Assembly (NCBI GenBank): GCA_019828565.1
Contig: JAHDYR010000038.1
Location: forward strand, 806,001 to 870,000
Source of the DNA: Carpediemonas membranifera
Taxonomy: Eukaryota > Fornicata
DNA length: 64,000 nt
Direction: 5' to 3'
Below the pieces are notes generated by a model. The model saw nothing but the letters and a program-made list of their open reading frames with translations. It made no database searches and had not been told where the DNA came from. The translations under genes and the position numbers were made by a program. Below, piece after piece: positions 30,048 through 38,528 of this stretch; position 1 is the first letter of the stretch; every line of letters begins with the position of its first letter.

Positions 30048-31379
30048 TCAGTCAAAGACCGGCGCCACAGCACCCCCGGCCCGCTTCACGCCGTCCCGCC
30101 GCACAGGCTTGAATAACGACATCGTCGTCGACCCCAGCATCTCGAGCAGCTGCGACCCGCCATCCTCTGCGGGGGCGGGGACGGGGCGGCCTGGGGCCGG
30201 GTTCCAGCGTCGGTGGACCCTAGTGACCGTGGGGGGCGAGCAGCTGGACTGACGGAGCCCGGCTTCGGCCCTCGAAGTAAGAGGCCGCCGTGTTGGGGCT
30301 GGCTGCGAGGACTGCCGCATGAACTGGCTCGCGTCGTCCGAGCGGACCTTATCGGACAGATGAAGTCGGTACAGCCGCCCCTTTCTGTTGAAGGGCAGGC
30401 GGGTGGTCGGGTGGAGCTGGCCGTCCGCCACACCACGGGCCACGGCGTCGTCCAGGGCAGGGCCGAGGAAGGCGGTGTCGGCCGGGGCGACTGTGAGTGG
30501 AGTCAAGTGCACTAAAGTGCGAGTTCTCGGGTCAAATACCCGTTGGTGCCGGAAACAGAGTCTGGCCTTTGTGTAGTTCGCAGAGTAGTCGGCCGGCACC
30601 TGGTATTTGCCGGAGAGTGCGAGCTGGAGGATGGCCCGCTCCCCCGACCCCGTCTCCTTCACCAGCTTGAACGCCGTCTTGAGCCCTACCCGGGGCACTG
30701 ACGGGAGGTAGTCGCACCCCGAGAGGATGCAGGCGTCCAGGATGGCGTCGTCGGTCACCCTGCGGAAGTCCATGGCGGCGGTGTCCCCGATCTTGGTGAG
30801 GTCCAGATAGGCGCCGGTTCCGTCATTTTGGAGCTTCAGTAGCATGTGCTTGACCCCGAATGGGATCATATCGCTGTCCTCGGTGATGACAAGGTCGACC
30901 AGGCCCTCGCGGTAGAGGTAGGCAAGCTGTGGGTCGGCCTCGTATGGTGCTACGATCACCTGCACGCCCATAGCGACCAAGATGCGCTGCACCCGGGCCG
31001 CCATCTCGGCGTTGACGTCGATCGCCTTCATGTACTCCCGGTAGGCTTCTGCAGCGTCCATAGTCTTGGCGGCATCCAGTGCTTCTTGGCGGCGTTGGGC
31101 GCGGTCCTCCTCTGTCCCAGACTTCGACGGCAGGGGGCCGCCGTCAAATACGATAATGGGGGTAATATTCGCGTCTTGCAGCATGCGAACACGACCTATG
31201 AAGCCGTTAATCCATGCGTTGCACGGTTTCCCCTGGCATAGATCCTCTGCGCAGGCAACGGCAAAGCGATGGAGCCAGCAATAGCCATCGATGGCTGCTC
31301 GCTTCCCTGCGAACTTTGATATGTGAGTATGATCTTCTGTGATGCTCTTAAATGTCTGTAGCAGTCCCTTTATGCCCAT
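30048..31379 (-). CDS. EXO1: Exonuclease 1 (XPG/Rad2-family 5' nuclease)
   Basis: 443 aa. It starts MGIKGLLQTFKSI, the family signature. The N-nuclease region (about 1-100) has IDGYCWLHR and ITPIIVFDGGPLPSK. The I-nuclease region (about 130-230) has IVAPYEADPQLAYLYREG, DLVITEDSDMIPFGV and the helix-hairpin-helix ACILSGCDYLPSVPRVG. The metal-binding acidic residues (D in IDG and FDGG, E in YEAD, D in EDSD, D in GCDY) are present. GYCWLHR and GVKHMLLKL favour EXO1 over FEN1, as does the lack of a PIP-box tail. It acts in mismatch repair and end resection. The C-terminal region is short and S/P-rich, much shorter than in animal or yeast EXO1. Confidence 0.92.
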   Translation of the reverse strand: MGIKGLLQTFKSITEDHTHISKFAGKRAAIDGYCWLHRFAVACAEDLCQGKPCNAWINGFIGRVRMLQDANITPIIVFDGGPLPSKSGTEEDRAQRRQEALDAAKTMDAAEAYREYMKAIDVNAEMAARVQRILVAMGVQVIVAPYEADPQLAYLYREGLVDLVITEDSDMIPFGVKHMLLKLQNDGTGAYLDLTKIGDTAAMDFRRVTDDAILDACILSGCDYLPSVPRVGLKTAFKLVKETGSGERAILQLALSGKYQVPADYSANYTKARLCFRHQRVFDPRTRTLVHLTPLTVAPADTAFLGPALDDAVARGVADGQLHPTTRLPFNRKGRLYRLHLSDKVRSDDASQFMRQSSQPAPTRRPLTSRAEAGLRQSSCSPPTVTRVHRRWNPAPGRPVPAPAEDGGSQLLEMLGSTTMSLFKPVRRDGVKRAGGAVAPVFD

Positions 31380-31472
31380 CCGGCGTTGTCGTTTTCCGCC
31401 ACCGACTCGACCGACTCTGCTTCACGTGACCAAATACTGCCAGGATCTTCCCCCACCGCGGTCCTGTTTATG

Positions 31473-33128
31473 TTACACGTCAGCCCCAGTCACAGGGTAA
31501 CTAGGCTCATCGCTACCTACCATCCCGTTGAATAACTCGGCCTGCTCAACGGACTTGGGTGCAGCGCGTGCCGCCTTCATCGCCTTCTTGGGGGACACCA
31601 GGATCAGCAGCACGAGTCCGCCGAAGAACAGCAGGCTGAGGGAGGCCAGCCCCCACCTGACGTTGAGCACGGTCGAGGTCACCCCGACGAGTATGGGGCC
31701 CATGAACACTGAGAACTTGCCCAGCATGTTGAAGAAGCCGAAGAACTGGGTCTCTCGCTCAGGTGGGATCATCCGTGCGAACAGTGACCGCGACAGGGCC
31801 TGGGTACCGCCCATGACAAGGGCCGTCACGAAGGAAAGCATGAAGAAGTGGAGCGCGTTGGACATGAAGATGGCCGCCACGACTGACCCAACCGTGAAGA
31901 TGACCAGGGCGATCATGATGGCAGGCTTGGGGCCGATCAGCTTGCCCAGCACACCGTAACCGAGGGCCGCCGGAAAAGCGCAGAACTGGACCATCAGAAG
32001 CGCCAGCATCAGATTCAGGTCGGATATACCGAGCTCTGCGCCCATAGAGGCGGCTGTGTGAGACGGGGCGGGGGTGGCGTACCTAGGCGGATGGTGGTAT
32101 CGACCCCGTCCTGTGTGAGATCATCATCGGGGACTTACAATGTATAGCCAGTAGCTGGCGAGGAAGAGGGCGAGCTGGCGGTAGTGGCCGAAGGACTTGA
32201 CTGTCTCGTAAACGTCCCTGGGGACGCGGGCCAGGGCCTGGCCGATTGGAAGACTGTTGGCAGGGGGCAGCTCCCGGACGAAGAGGAGCGTGGGTAAGGT
32301 GAAGGCGGACCACCACACAGCGGTCGATGCGAAGGCCAGCCGCATGGGGATAGACCCGAGGCTGGAGGGGGAGGCGAAGATCATCACGATCTGGATGACG
32401 AGGAGGACACCGCCGCCGACGTAACCAAAGGCATAGCCGCTGCTGGAGACGACGTCAACCATGGATGGGCAGTACCGCGACGCCGAGGGGAGGAGAGAAT
32501 CGTAGAAGACGTTGCTGCCGGAGAACCCTACGATGCTGACCATGTAACAGAGCAGGGCCAACCACCACCAGTCCGCGGGTACGGCGGCTAGGGCTAGGCA
32601 GCCGAGCACGCCGATGGCACAGAAGAAGGCGAGGAAGGGTTTCCTGGACCTGGAGTTGTCGGCCAGGGCGCCTAAGAAGGGCGCACTGATGGACACCACG
32701 ATGGCGGGCAGGGAGTTGGCCAGCCCAAGGGTGAGCTGGTCGTATCTGTCCATGGACTCGGGCAGGAAGTATGAGCTGTAGTAGATGGGGAAGAGTGTCG
32801 ACATGATGGAGGTGGCGTACCCGCTGTTCCCGACGTCGTACGAGGAGAACGCGAGGGTGGAGACAACCGACCGGCCTATCTGCCGCGGGCGCTTTTCTTT
32901 CAGCCCAGGCAGTGACAAGGGGACGTTTGGCGGGACGGTGGGCATTTCTGAGTCTTCCGGAGCAGATAGGGTGCCTTCGCTCTCTGCGCTGCTCGTTTCT
33001 TGCCCGGATGGTTGATCGCTGGGCTCTGCGGTCAAATCTCGGTCCGAAACCTCCTCAAAGGAAACTAATTCATCGCTTCCAGCATCACTATGTTCATGTA
33101 TTTCGGTTGTACGGTCTGATGAGGACAT
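31473..33128 (-). CDS. Atg22/UMF1-like major facilitator transporter
   Basis: Three exons (33128-32139, 32110-32083, 32053-31473) give 532 aa. The introns are 28 nt (32111-32138, GTAAGT...CTCACACAG) and 29 nt (32054-32082, GTACGC...CTCACACAG), flanking a 28-nt micro-exon. Splicing joins SYWLYI-DGVDTTIRLA-ASMGAELGI, matching the 'YWLY.DGV.TI..MA' hallmark of the Atg22-like family. A second hallmark, SSYDVGNSGYATSIMSTLFPIYYSSY, follows an acidic cytosolic N-terminus of about 95 residues. Around 12 membrane segments are present. Family members are vacuolar or plasma-membrane effluxers, for example of amino acids. I use the ATG at 33126-33128. Confidence 0.85.
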
Positions 33129-33569
33129 TAGAGTTGTATTGAATCTTTCGGACAGAATTAGACGGCTGTAGGTTGCCAGGTAAGTCGATCTCGCAGCCGA
33201 CAAGAGAACAGAGGGGGAGGGTGACAGGGCAGTGTTATGTTGTGCATTACACCAGACTGGCCCGACCGAGAGACCGCCGTAAATGCCCTAAACTGCCTGG
33301 TGCAGGATAAGACTACCTTCTGTGCTGGGTATAACAGGTATCACGGTCCGGACTCATGACAACAAGCGTGACAACAAGTGGTTCGAGCTGACAGTGGACG
33401 ATATCTACGGAAGATACAATTAGATTCGACTCAATCTTCGACCAGGCCGAGGCAGCGATGGCGGTGTCATCACTCCCCGTGTCGACCAGGCTGGGTGGCG
33501 AGAGATTTGACGAGCTCAACGCACAACGACAACGAGGAGGGTGTCCAAGGCAAAGAGACGACGGGAACG
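33129..33569. other. Divergent promoter region
   Basis: About 440 bp between the Atg22-like gene (minus) and the longin-like gene (plus). A variant of the promoter-like motif (CTAAACTGC near 33288) is present. No other gene is supported. Confidence 0.35.
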
Positions 33570-34634
33570 ATGGCATACAATGGATTCCTGATTGTTGGTC
33601 TGAATAATGGCCTGTTGATGCACCACAGCGTGTACCGCCCGTGCTTTGGCCTGAACGAGGAGCAGATGTCGAGTATGGCCGATCTAAGCCGCGTGGCGAG
33701 CGTTCTATGGGCCATTTTCCTCAATAGTAAGCGCATGACGCCCAAAGAGAATATGGTTGACGCCACCAGCCACGAGAACCCGTGCTACCTCTCGCTGAGC
33801 TTCCACGGCCACCGCATCGAGTTCCTCGTCAACGAGCAGCATCGGATCCTGACTGTGCTGGCCACGGACACCGACACGGAGAGCTCCCGGTTCCTCTTGG
33901 AGAAGCTCACGTCATCGTTCTGCACTGCGTTCGGCGACCACCTTGTCAAGCAAAAGGCGCTCAAGCGGTTCGCCCAGTGGGACGAGGAGCCGGCCATCCT
34001 CACCCACTACGCCAACCACCTCTGCCGGAAGCTGGTCAAGGGGTTCAACACCGAGTGGGTTGTGGCCGCCCTGCTGCCCGACTCCGGCCTCGCATACCCC
34101 GTCCCCGACGTCAAGGCCGCCCTGCTTGAGTCGGACGGTCACGCCCCGGTGCGGCTAGCCCCGCCTGACCTGCCCGAGGAGGCTGAGGCCCCACACCCCC
34201 GCCCGGCACCCCTGACCAAGCGCGGCATGCGGGAGGGCGGGCTGAGTCTCACCGTGCTGACGTCCCTGGGGTACGACAGATACACCCCCGCCGTCCTGAC
34301 CGCGGCCGTGATGAAGACGGCGGCGAGTCTCGTCGGCCTCAGCACCGGGGCCATCACCCTGGAGCTGTCGTTCACAACCAGACGCCGACCCCGGCCACAG
34401 ATAGCCCACCTCGGGGGGACCAACCGCCTTTACGTCGACAAGGCTGTCGTCACAGTCGAGGGCCTCTTCCTCCTCGCCGTCAGCGCCCCCAGCTTCCGCC
34501 ACGACGCCGCCACCCCGCCCCTCCACCTGCTGAGGGAGCGGTGTGCGGCTGATGTGGAGGCCCTGGGCCGGACCCTGGCCCAGCTCCACGACCTGGGGCT
34601 GCGGGGGGAGGTGCAGGCCGAGCTCGGGGGATGA
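33570..34634 (+). CDS. Longin-domain-like protein, function unknown
   Basis: 354 aa from the ATG at 33570. Residues 1-130 have the alternating strand-helix pattern of a longin (roadblock-like) domain: NGFLIVGLNNGLLMHHSVYR, two helices (ASVLWAIFLNSK), CYLSLSFHGHRIEFLVNEQH and RILTVLATDTDTESSRFLLEKL. A second alpha/beta unit near 230-340 (LSLTVLTSLGYDRY; RLYVDKAVVTVEGLFLLAVSA) may be another. Tandem longin folds occur in vesicle-traffic factors such as Mon1/Ccz1, but no specific orthologue is recognised. The frame is open upstream to 33378 without a better start. Confidence 0.5.
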   Translation: MAYNGFLIVGLNNGLLMHHSVYRPCFGLNEEQMSSMADLSRVASVLWAIFLNSKRMTPKENMVDATSHENPCYLSLSFHGHRIEFLVNEQHRILTVLATDTDTESSRFLLEKLTSSFCTAFGDHLVKQKALKRFAQWDEEPAILTHYANHLCRKLVKGFNTEWVVAALLPDSGLAYPVPDVKAALLESDGHAPVRLAPPDLPEEAEAPHPRPAPLTKRGMREGGLSLTVLTSLGYDRYTPAVLTAAVMKTAASLVGLSTGAITLELSFTTRRRPRPQIAHLGGTNRLYVDKAVVTVEGLFLLAVSAPSFRHDAATPPLHLLRERCAADVEALGRTLAQLHDLGLRGEVQAELGG

Positions 34635-34691
34635 GATGATGTTGCGTGTTGTTATTATTGAGAATTGGGGTGGTGGGAGACGCCAGCCGTG

Positions 34692-34702
34692 ATAAACTGC
34701 AC
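34692..34702 (+). promoter_or_regulatory. ATAAACTGCAC motif in a convergent intergenic region
   Basis: Exact 11-mer on the plus strand, between the 3' ends of the longin-like gene and the gene at 34889-35371. No supported plus-strand gene begins nearby; only a 36-codon ORF (from 34717) follows. Confidence 0.25.
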
Positions 34703-34888
34703 TTTCAGAACTGGTGATGGGTGATCCACTCCAGCAAGGAAGGCGAACTGGTCGACGTTGGCGCCGTCGCTGTGCCGAGGGTCGGGCAGACCAACCGGAG
34801 CACCAACCAATCGACCAAGAGTCGGAATGATAAATGCGATGGTCAAGCCAGGCCATGGGATTTACGTGTTAGTGCCATCATGTACATC

Positions 34889-35371
34889 TCAGTCGGCGTG
34901 GTCGAGCGACACCACAGCCCCCCTAAGCCCCCGCCCCCGGGCCGGCAGCGGCGGCTTCCTCGGCCCGAGCGGCTTCTGGGCGATCTCCGAGGGCAGCGGC
35001 TCGAACTCGAACCTGCCCGACCTCAAGACAGGCAGGTCTGGGTCCAGGGCGTCCTCGTCGACGTCCGTCCCGAACCCGGAGTCCTCGATCAGCTTCGACT
35101 CGCACCGACTCTCGGATTTGGGCTCGGTCGGCTCTAGCTCACCAGCGTATGCCTCGTTGGCCCCTGTCTTGGCGGTCTGCCCCCGAGTCACAGAGTCGAG
35201 CCCCGCCTTGAAGACCTCCACCAGCGTCTGGTAGTCGACGTGCTCGAGCCGAGTCTGGATCAGCCCCCTGACGTCCGTCGGCAGGGCGGCGACCAGCCGG
35301 GCCGACGCCAGCCGCTCGAACCGGACCACGTCCTCGGCTGACAGCGTCGGGCCCCTTGATGCCCATGCCAA
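34889..35371 (-). CDS. Acidic hypothetical protein without an ATG, or 3' exon of the START-like gene
   Basis: A 160-codon open frame with protein-like composition: a helical N-terminal half (AEDVVRFERLASARLVAALP, YQTLVEVFKAGLDSV) and an acidic, proline-rich C-terminal half. It contains no methionine codon. ATGs just upstream are in another frame. The START-like gene's stop lies 14 bp upstream. A 34-nt interval with GT...AG ends (GTAAAG...ATCAAG) would splice the START-like frame, just before its stop, into this frame in phase. That interval does not follow the usual acceptor grammar. I therefore cannot decide between a separate gene with a missed first exon, alternative splicing and decay. 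Confidence 0.4.
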   Translation of the reverse strand: MAWASRGPTLSAEDVVRFERLASARLVAALPTDVRGLIQTRLEHVDYQTLVEVFKAGLDSVTRGQTAKTGANEAYAGELEPTEPKSESRCESKLIEDSGFGTDVDEDALDPDLPVLRSGRFEFEPLPSEIAQKPLGPRKPPLPARGRGLRGAVVSLDHAD

Positions 35372-35384
35372 TAAACATTCTCCT

Positions 35385-36099
35385 TTACTTCTTAAATTGC
35401 TTCACGGCGGCGTCACGGATGGCGCCGACACATTCGGCCTGCTCGCCGAGCTTCATCTTGGCGAGGGCATACGGGACAGACCCGACGGGGTCGGACATGA
35501 AGATGTACGTGATGCGGACCTTGCCGTCGGCCATCTTCTTGAACATAAGGGCGGACTTCATGACGACGCCCCTGACGACGCCCTTGACTGGGGGGTGCGA
35601 GTCGACCTTCACCGAGGTCAGAACGGCCCAGCGCTCACTGTCGTCGTCGCTCTTGCCGAGGGTTCTCAGCATGAGCGAGTCCCGAGGGGAGATGAAGGCG
35701 GTGGGGGATCGGAAGCGGAGGTAAATGACGTCAAGGCCGTAGGGCTCGCCCTCGGGCTTGAACTCTTCGACGGTGTGGATGTCCTTCGTGTTGGTGCGGT
35801 CCCAGTCGTAGCGCTTGGAGTCATCGACGGCGTACTCCCAGATCTCGTCCATGGTGAGGTCGACGACAGCGTCGCCGCGGAAGAAGTCTGCGTGAGGAGA
35901 GGATGGTGTGAAACATACCGAACTTGCTTCCTTCGGGAAGCCACTTGGTAACGAGGACGTTCTTCTTCGTGTACTGCTTCTTCCAGCGAGTATTGGTGTC
36001 GGTGAGGGGATCTTCGCGGAGGTAGCTCAGCATCTCCTCACGATAGGATTCCATGAGGGGCTTGGCCTCCTCCACAGTGGGGATCTCGGTGTTGACCAT
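35385..36099 (-). CDS. START/SRPBCC-fold lipid-binding-like protein
   Basis: Two exons (36099-35919, 35887-35385) give 227 aa. The 31-nt intron 35888-35918 (GTATGT...CTCACGCAG) joins LPEGSKFD to FFRGDAVVDLTMDEIW. The second exon has the START-domain pattern: EYAVDDSKRYDWDRTNTK, then VIYLRFRSPTAFISPRDSLML, WAVLTSVKVDSHPPVKGVVRG and a long C-terminal helix (AECVGAIRDAAVKQFKK). START domains bind lipids or sterols in a deep cavity. The start is set at the ATG at 36097-36099; in-frame ATGs further upstream overlap the direct repeat of the adjoining mobile element and are less likely. Confidence 0.7.
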
Positions 36100-36136
36100 T
36101 TTGTCTTGTATTCTACTTTCTGGCTGCAGGCGAGCT

Positions 36137-36166
36137 GTTGCGCAGAATAAACACATTTTTCGAACC
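36137..36166 (+). repeat. Direct repeat, left flank of Fanzor locus 1
   Basis: 30 bp starting GTTGCGCAG and continuing ATAAACACATT. It matches 38300-38329 in the same orientation at 26 of 30 positions, and at 20 of the first 21. It lies 49 bp beyond the stop of the Fanzor ORF and 37 bp upstream of the START-like gene's ATG. Confidence 0.7.
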
Positions 36167-36214
36167 TCCAGACAGGGCCTGAAAGGAACGATCAAAGTGC
36201 CAAACTGTACAACA

Positions 36215-38061
36215 TCATCCGTCCGTAGACGAATGTTGGCGGTTAGCCAATTGATGATACTGGAATGATGTTGGAAGGCGCGGGATCAATGTGCGACTGA
36301 ACGGAGAGCCACTGAGCTCATCTTCCGTGGCAAGAGAACGCCACAGGATGTTCTCTGCAGCACTCTTGTCCCGATGATCAACATTCAGAGCATCAGGAAC
36401 TGTTGCGCGCCACTGAGCACCACGGCACTGTGGATTTTCGCAGAGCATCACACGATGTGGGTGAACGTGCTGGTCATCACGCGGACGAACTCGCTTGTAG
36501 GGGGCGTGGCAGTGAGGGCAGACGACGGTGGTGCGATCCTCGTTAACCATGTTAAGATCGACGACAATGTTATACCCCTTGAGAAGGGGAACTATCTCTC
36601 TCGCGAACTTTCGATATGGCGCGCAAGGAATGAACATACCAGCAGGCGTGGTGAATCCCGAGCTCCCGTAGAAGACTTTCAGGCGAATGGGGGTGGCGAT
36701 GGGATGGTGGCGACCGAACTCCCGAGCCAACTGTTGGCCGCAGCGGGCGAAGTGCTTCTGGCGAAGGATGTGGTTCGCAAAGCGCACTCGGCGGAAAGAC
36801 TTACGCATTCCAGCCTCGAAAATGTCGTTCGCGTTGTCCAGCACAAACCTAATAGAGTTGTTGATACTCACTAGTCTTGTGCTCTTGAACGACGCGGCCG
36901 TCATATCAAAGCCGAAACTTGGCGTCTTAGTGTATCCGCACTTTGGAAGGACGCCGGAGCTGGTGGTGCCATCGGGGTGCCTGATGTAATACCCTCCGAT
37001 GGACCTCGCGCCCGGGTCGAACCCCATGAGGTGGGCATCAGGATCCGGCGCGGGCGGAGCCTCGGCATTATTGGTCCCGAGTCGGGGGCGCTCTTTCTCC
37101 CACCCCCTCGCTCGCTTTCGAACAGGCATGCTCGCATCATGTTGTGGCCGATAGTGGCCGCCTCGCTTAACCGTCACCGCCACACAGACCCCATCGGTGC
37201 TCAGGCTGAGCAGACGGCGGTGGCGTGTGGGAGCGTGGGAACAATTCCCACACGATGACAGAAGTTCTCGTTCAGTAGGCCCATCGTTTCACCGTAGGCC
37301 ATGAAGCCCGGTCGGACGGGGGCCATGGGCACGATCGGCACAAGGCGAGGCTGGCGGAGCGACATCGAGTACTCCCCGTTGAAGTGGCTGATGAGGCCAC
37401 TCAACGTCTCCACTCCGTCAGCAATTGCCCAGACGCAAGAGAGAATGCGTGGGGCAGCCTGGGAGACTGGGAGTCCGTCGTTCTCACCCATGTGAGTCGC
37501 CCAGAACAGCGAGGGGAGACACGCAAGGATCTCAGGGTTGACCATGTTGAGGATGGCGTGAACGCCGGCCAACTCCTGCTGGAAGAAGGCCGGAGAGCCA
37601 ACACCTGCGAGAGCTTCTTCGAGTCGGGCGAGGGTGCCCTGTAGCCTGTCACGGTACGTCGTCACCGTGCGGGCGAGCCACAGCTTCACAGAGTTGGCGT
37701 ATCGGGTGAACCACTTCCGGAGACTGGGACTCACTCCATGCGACTCCGCACGACCTTCGAGCTGCGCGACCAGATCCTGCGTGGTAGTCTCCCGCCACAT
37801 CGGCAGAGTGTCGAGCGACTGCACGATGGCCGCGTAGGCCTGACCCGGCTGACCGCCGCGTACATGTGTGAGCAGTCCGTTGTGGAAGTCGGCGTCATGT
37901 AGGGGGAGTTCCCGGCGCTGCGCATAGCATTCAACCGCGAGCCGGGCCAGCAGGCATGAGTAGAGATATTTTGCTGCGGCGTAATCCCCCACTCTCAGTT
38001 CTTCGGTGTAGTTCTGTCTGAAAGCTTGCTTGATGGAGGCTTTGATCGTATATATCTCCAT
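36215..38061 (-). pseudogene. Fanzor/TnpB-family RNA-guided nuclease, copy 1, one frameshift
   Basis: Two overlapping frames together cover a protein of about 620 aa. The N-terminal frame (ATG at 38061, start MEIYTIKASIKQAF; stop at 37201) holds a helical region ending in LVPIVPMAPVRPGFM, shared with copy 2. The second frame aligns with copy 2 from RRLLSLSTDG (about 37219) onward, so one base is missing near 37219-37250. In the ORF numbered from 37183 the RuvC parts are intact: D56 in LMGFDPGARSIGG, E215 in MVNEDRTTVVCPHC, zinc-finger C222, C225, C248 and C253, and D272 in DHRDKSAAENIL. No intron fitting the local grammar explains the break. TnpB/Fanzor proteins are RNA-guided DNA endonucleases of transposons. 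A second, intact copy elsewhere could act on this element. Confidence 0.8.
36236..36250 (-). other. Hairpin near the end of Fanzor ORF 1
   Basis: On the coding strand TTGGC-TAACC-GCCAA, a 5-bp stem with 5-nt loop located about 20 nt before the stop codon. Copy 2 has a comparable hairpin with the same AACC loop but a different stem (CGGCT/AGCCG). In TnpB systems the guide RNA scaffold overlaps the 3' end of the gene, so this is a candidate part of such an RNA. Protein conservation (LAN/TAN codons) could also explain the loop. Confidence 0.25.
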
Positions 38062-38299
38062 CTTGTTGCAGCTGATCATAGATGAAGATGACATATACGA
38101 GCCGACGATGAACACCATTACCAGCCTATACAAGTGTAGAAGTGAATTTAATGTGGAATAGAAGACAATGAGACGACGTGTGAGCGATTGTGATGTTTGC
38201 AGCTGTGCTGACGTCCACGAAGAAGACGCTTTGTGGAAGCCCAGGAGAAGACGATCTCCCTACCGACTTAAGACGTGAGTAGGAGGGAGACAGGGCAGT

Positions 38300-38329
38300 G
38301 TTGCGCAGTATAAACACATTGTTGGACCC
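38300..38329 (+). repeat. Direct repeat, right flank of Fanzor locus 1
   Basis: 30 bp starting GTTGCGCAG then TATAAACACATT; partner of 36137-36166. It lies about 240 bp upstream of the Fanzor ORF start on the coding strand and about 200 bp from the phosphodiesterase stop. Confidence 0.7.
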
Positions 38330-38528
38330 TTCAATAGCACACGAGCGAGTGCCATAAACTGCTCGAGCACGGCAGTCGTGTTAAGTAGTGAGCGGTACAA
38401 TGTGTCGGGCACTGGGCAAGGGATACCCCAGCAGCTGCCCTTTCCATCCCGACGATGTCCGTCAACACGGCGACCTCACCGCAAAGAGTAACACGTTTAT
38501 GTCCAGTCCTCAACGCCTAATATACATC

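Larger units (their letters stand above)
36137..38329 (-). mobile_element. Fanzor (eukaryotic TnpB-like) element, copy 1
   Basis: A 2.2-kb unit between two near-identical 30-bp direct repeats, holding a single broken gene for a TnpB/Fanzor-type RuvC nuclease. It sits between the 5' end of the START-like gene and the 3' end of the phosphodiesterase gene, so it breaks no host gene. No separate transposase ORF is present. Boundaries are set by the repeats; whether these are target duplications or element ends is not known. The leader between the right repeat and the ORF (38062-38299) is non-coding and pyrimidine-rich on the coding strand. Confidence 0.65.

Noticed and set aside
37190-37260. An intron as explanation for the frame break in Fanzor copy 1
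   Set aside because: A GT...CTCAG interval exists, but no donor there has the right phase to enter the RuvC frame, and the acceptor does not follow the CTCACNNAG rule.
33223-38302. Shared 14-mer GACAGGGCAGTGTT at 33223 and 38289 as a regulatory motif
   Set aside because: Pairs of matching 14-mers are expected by chance in 64 kb on both strands; there is no further support.
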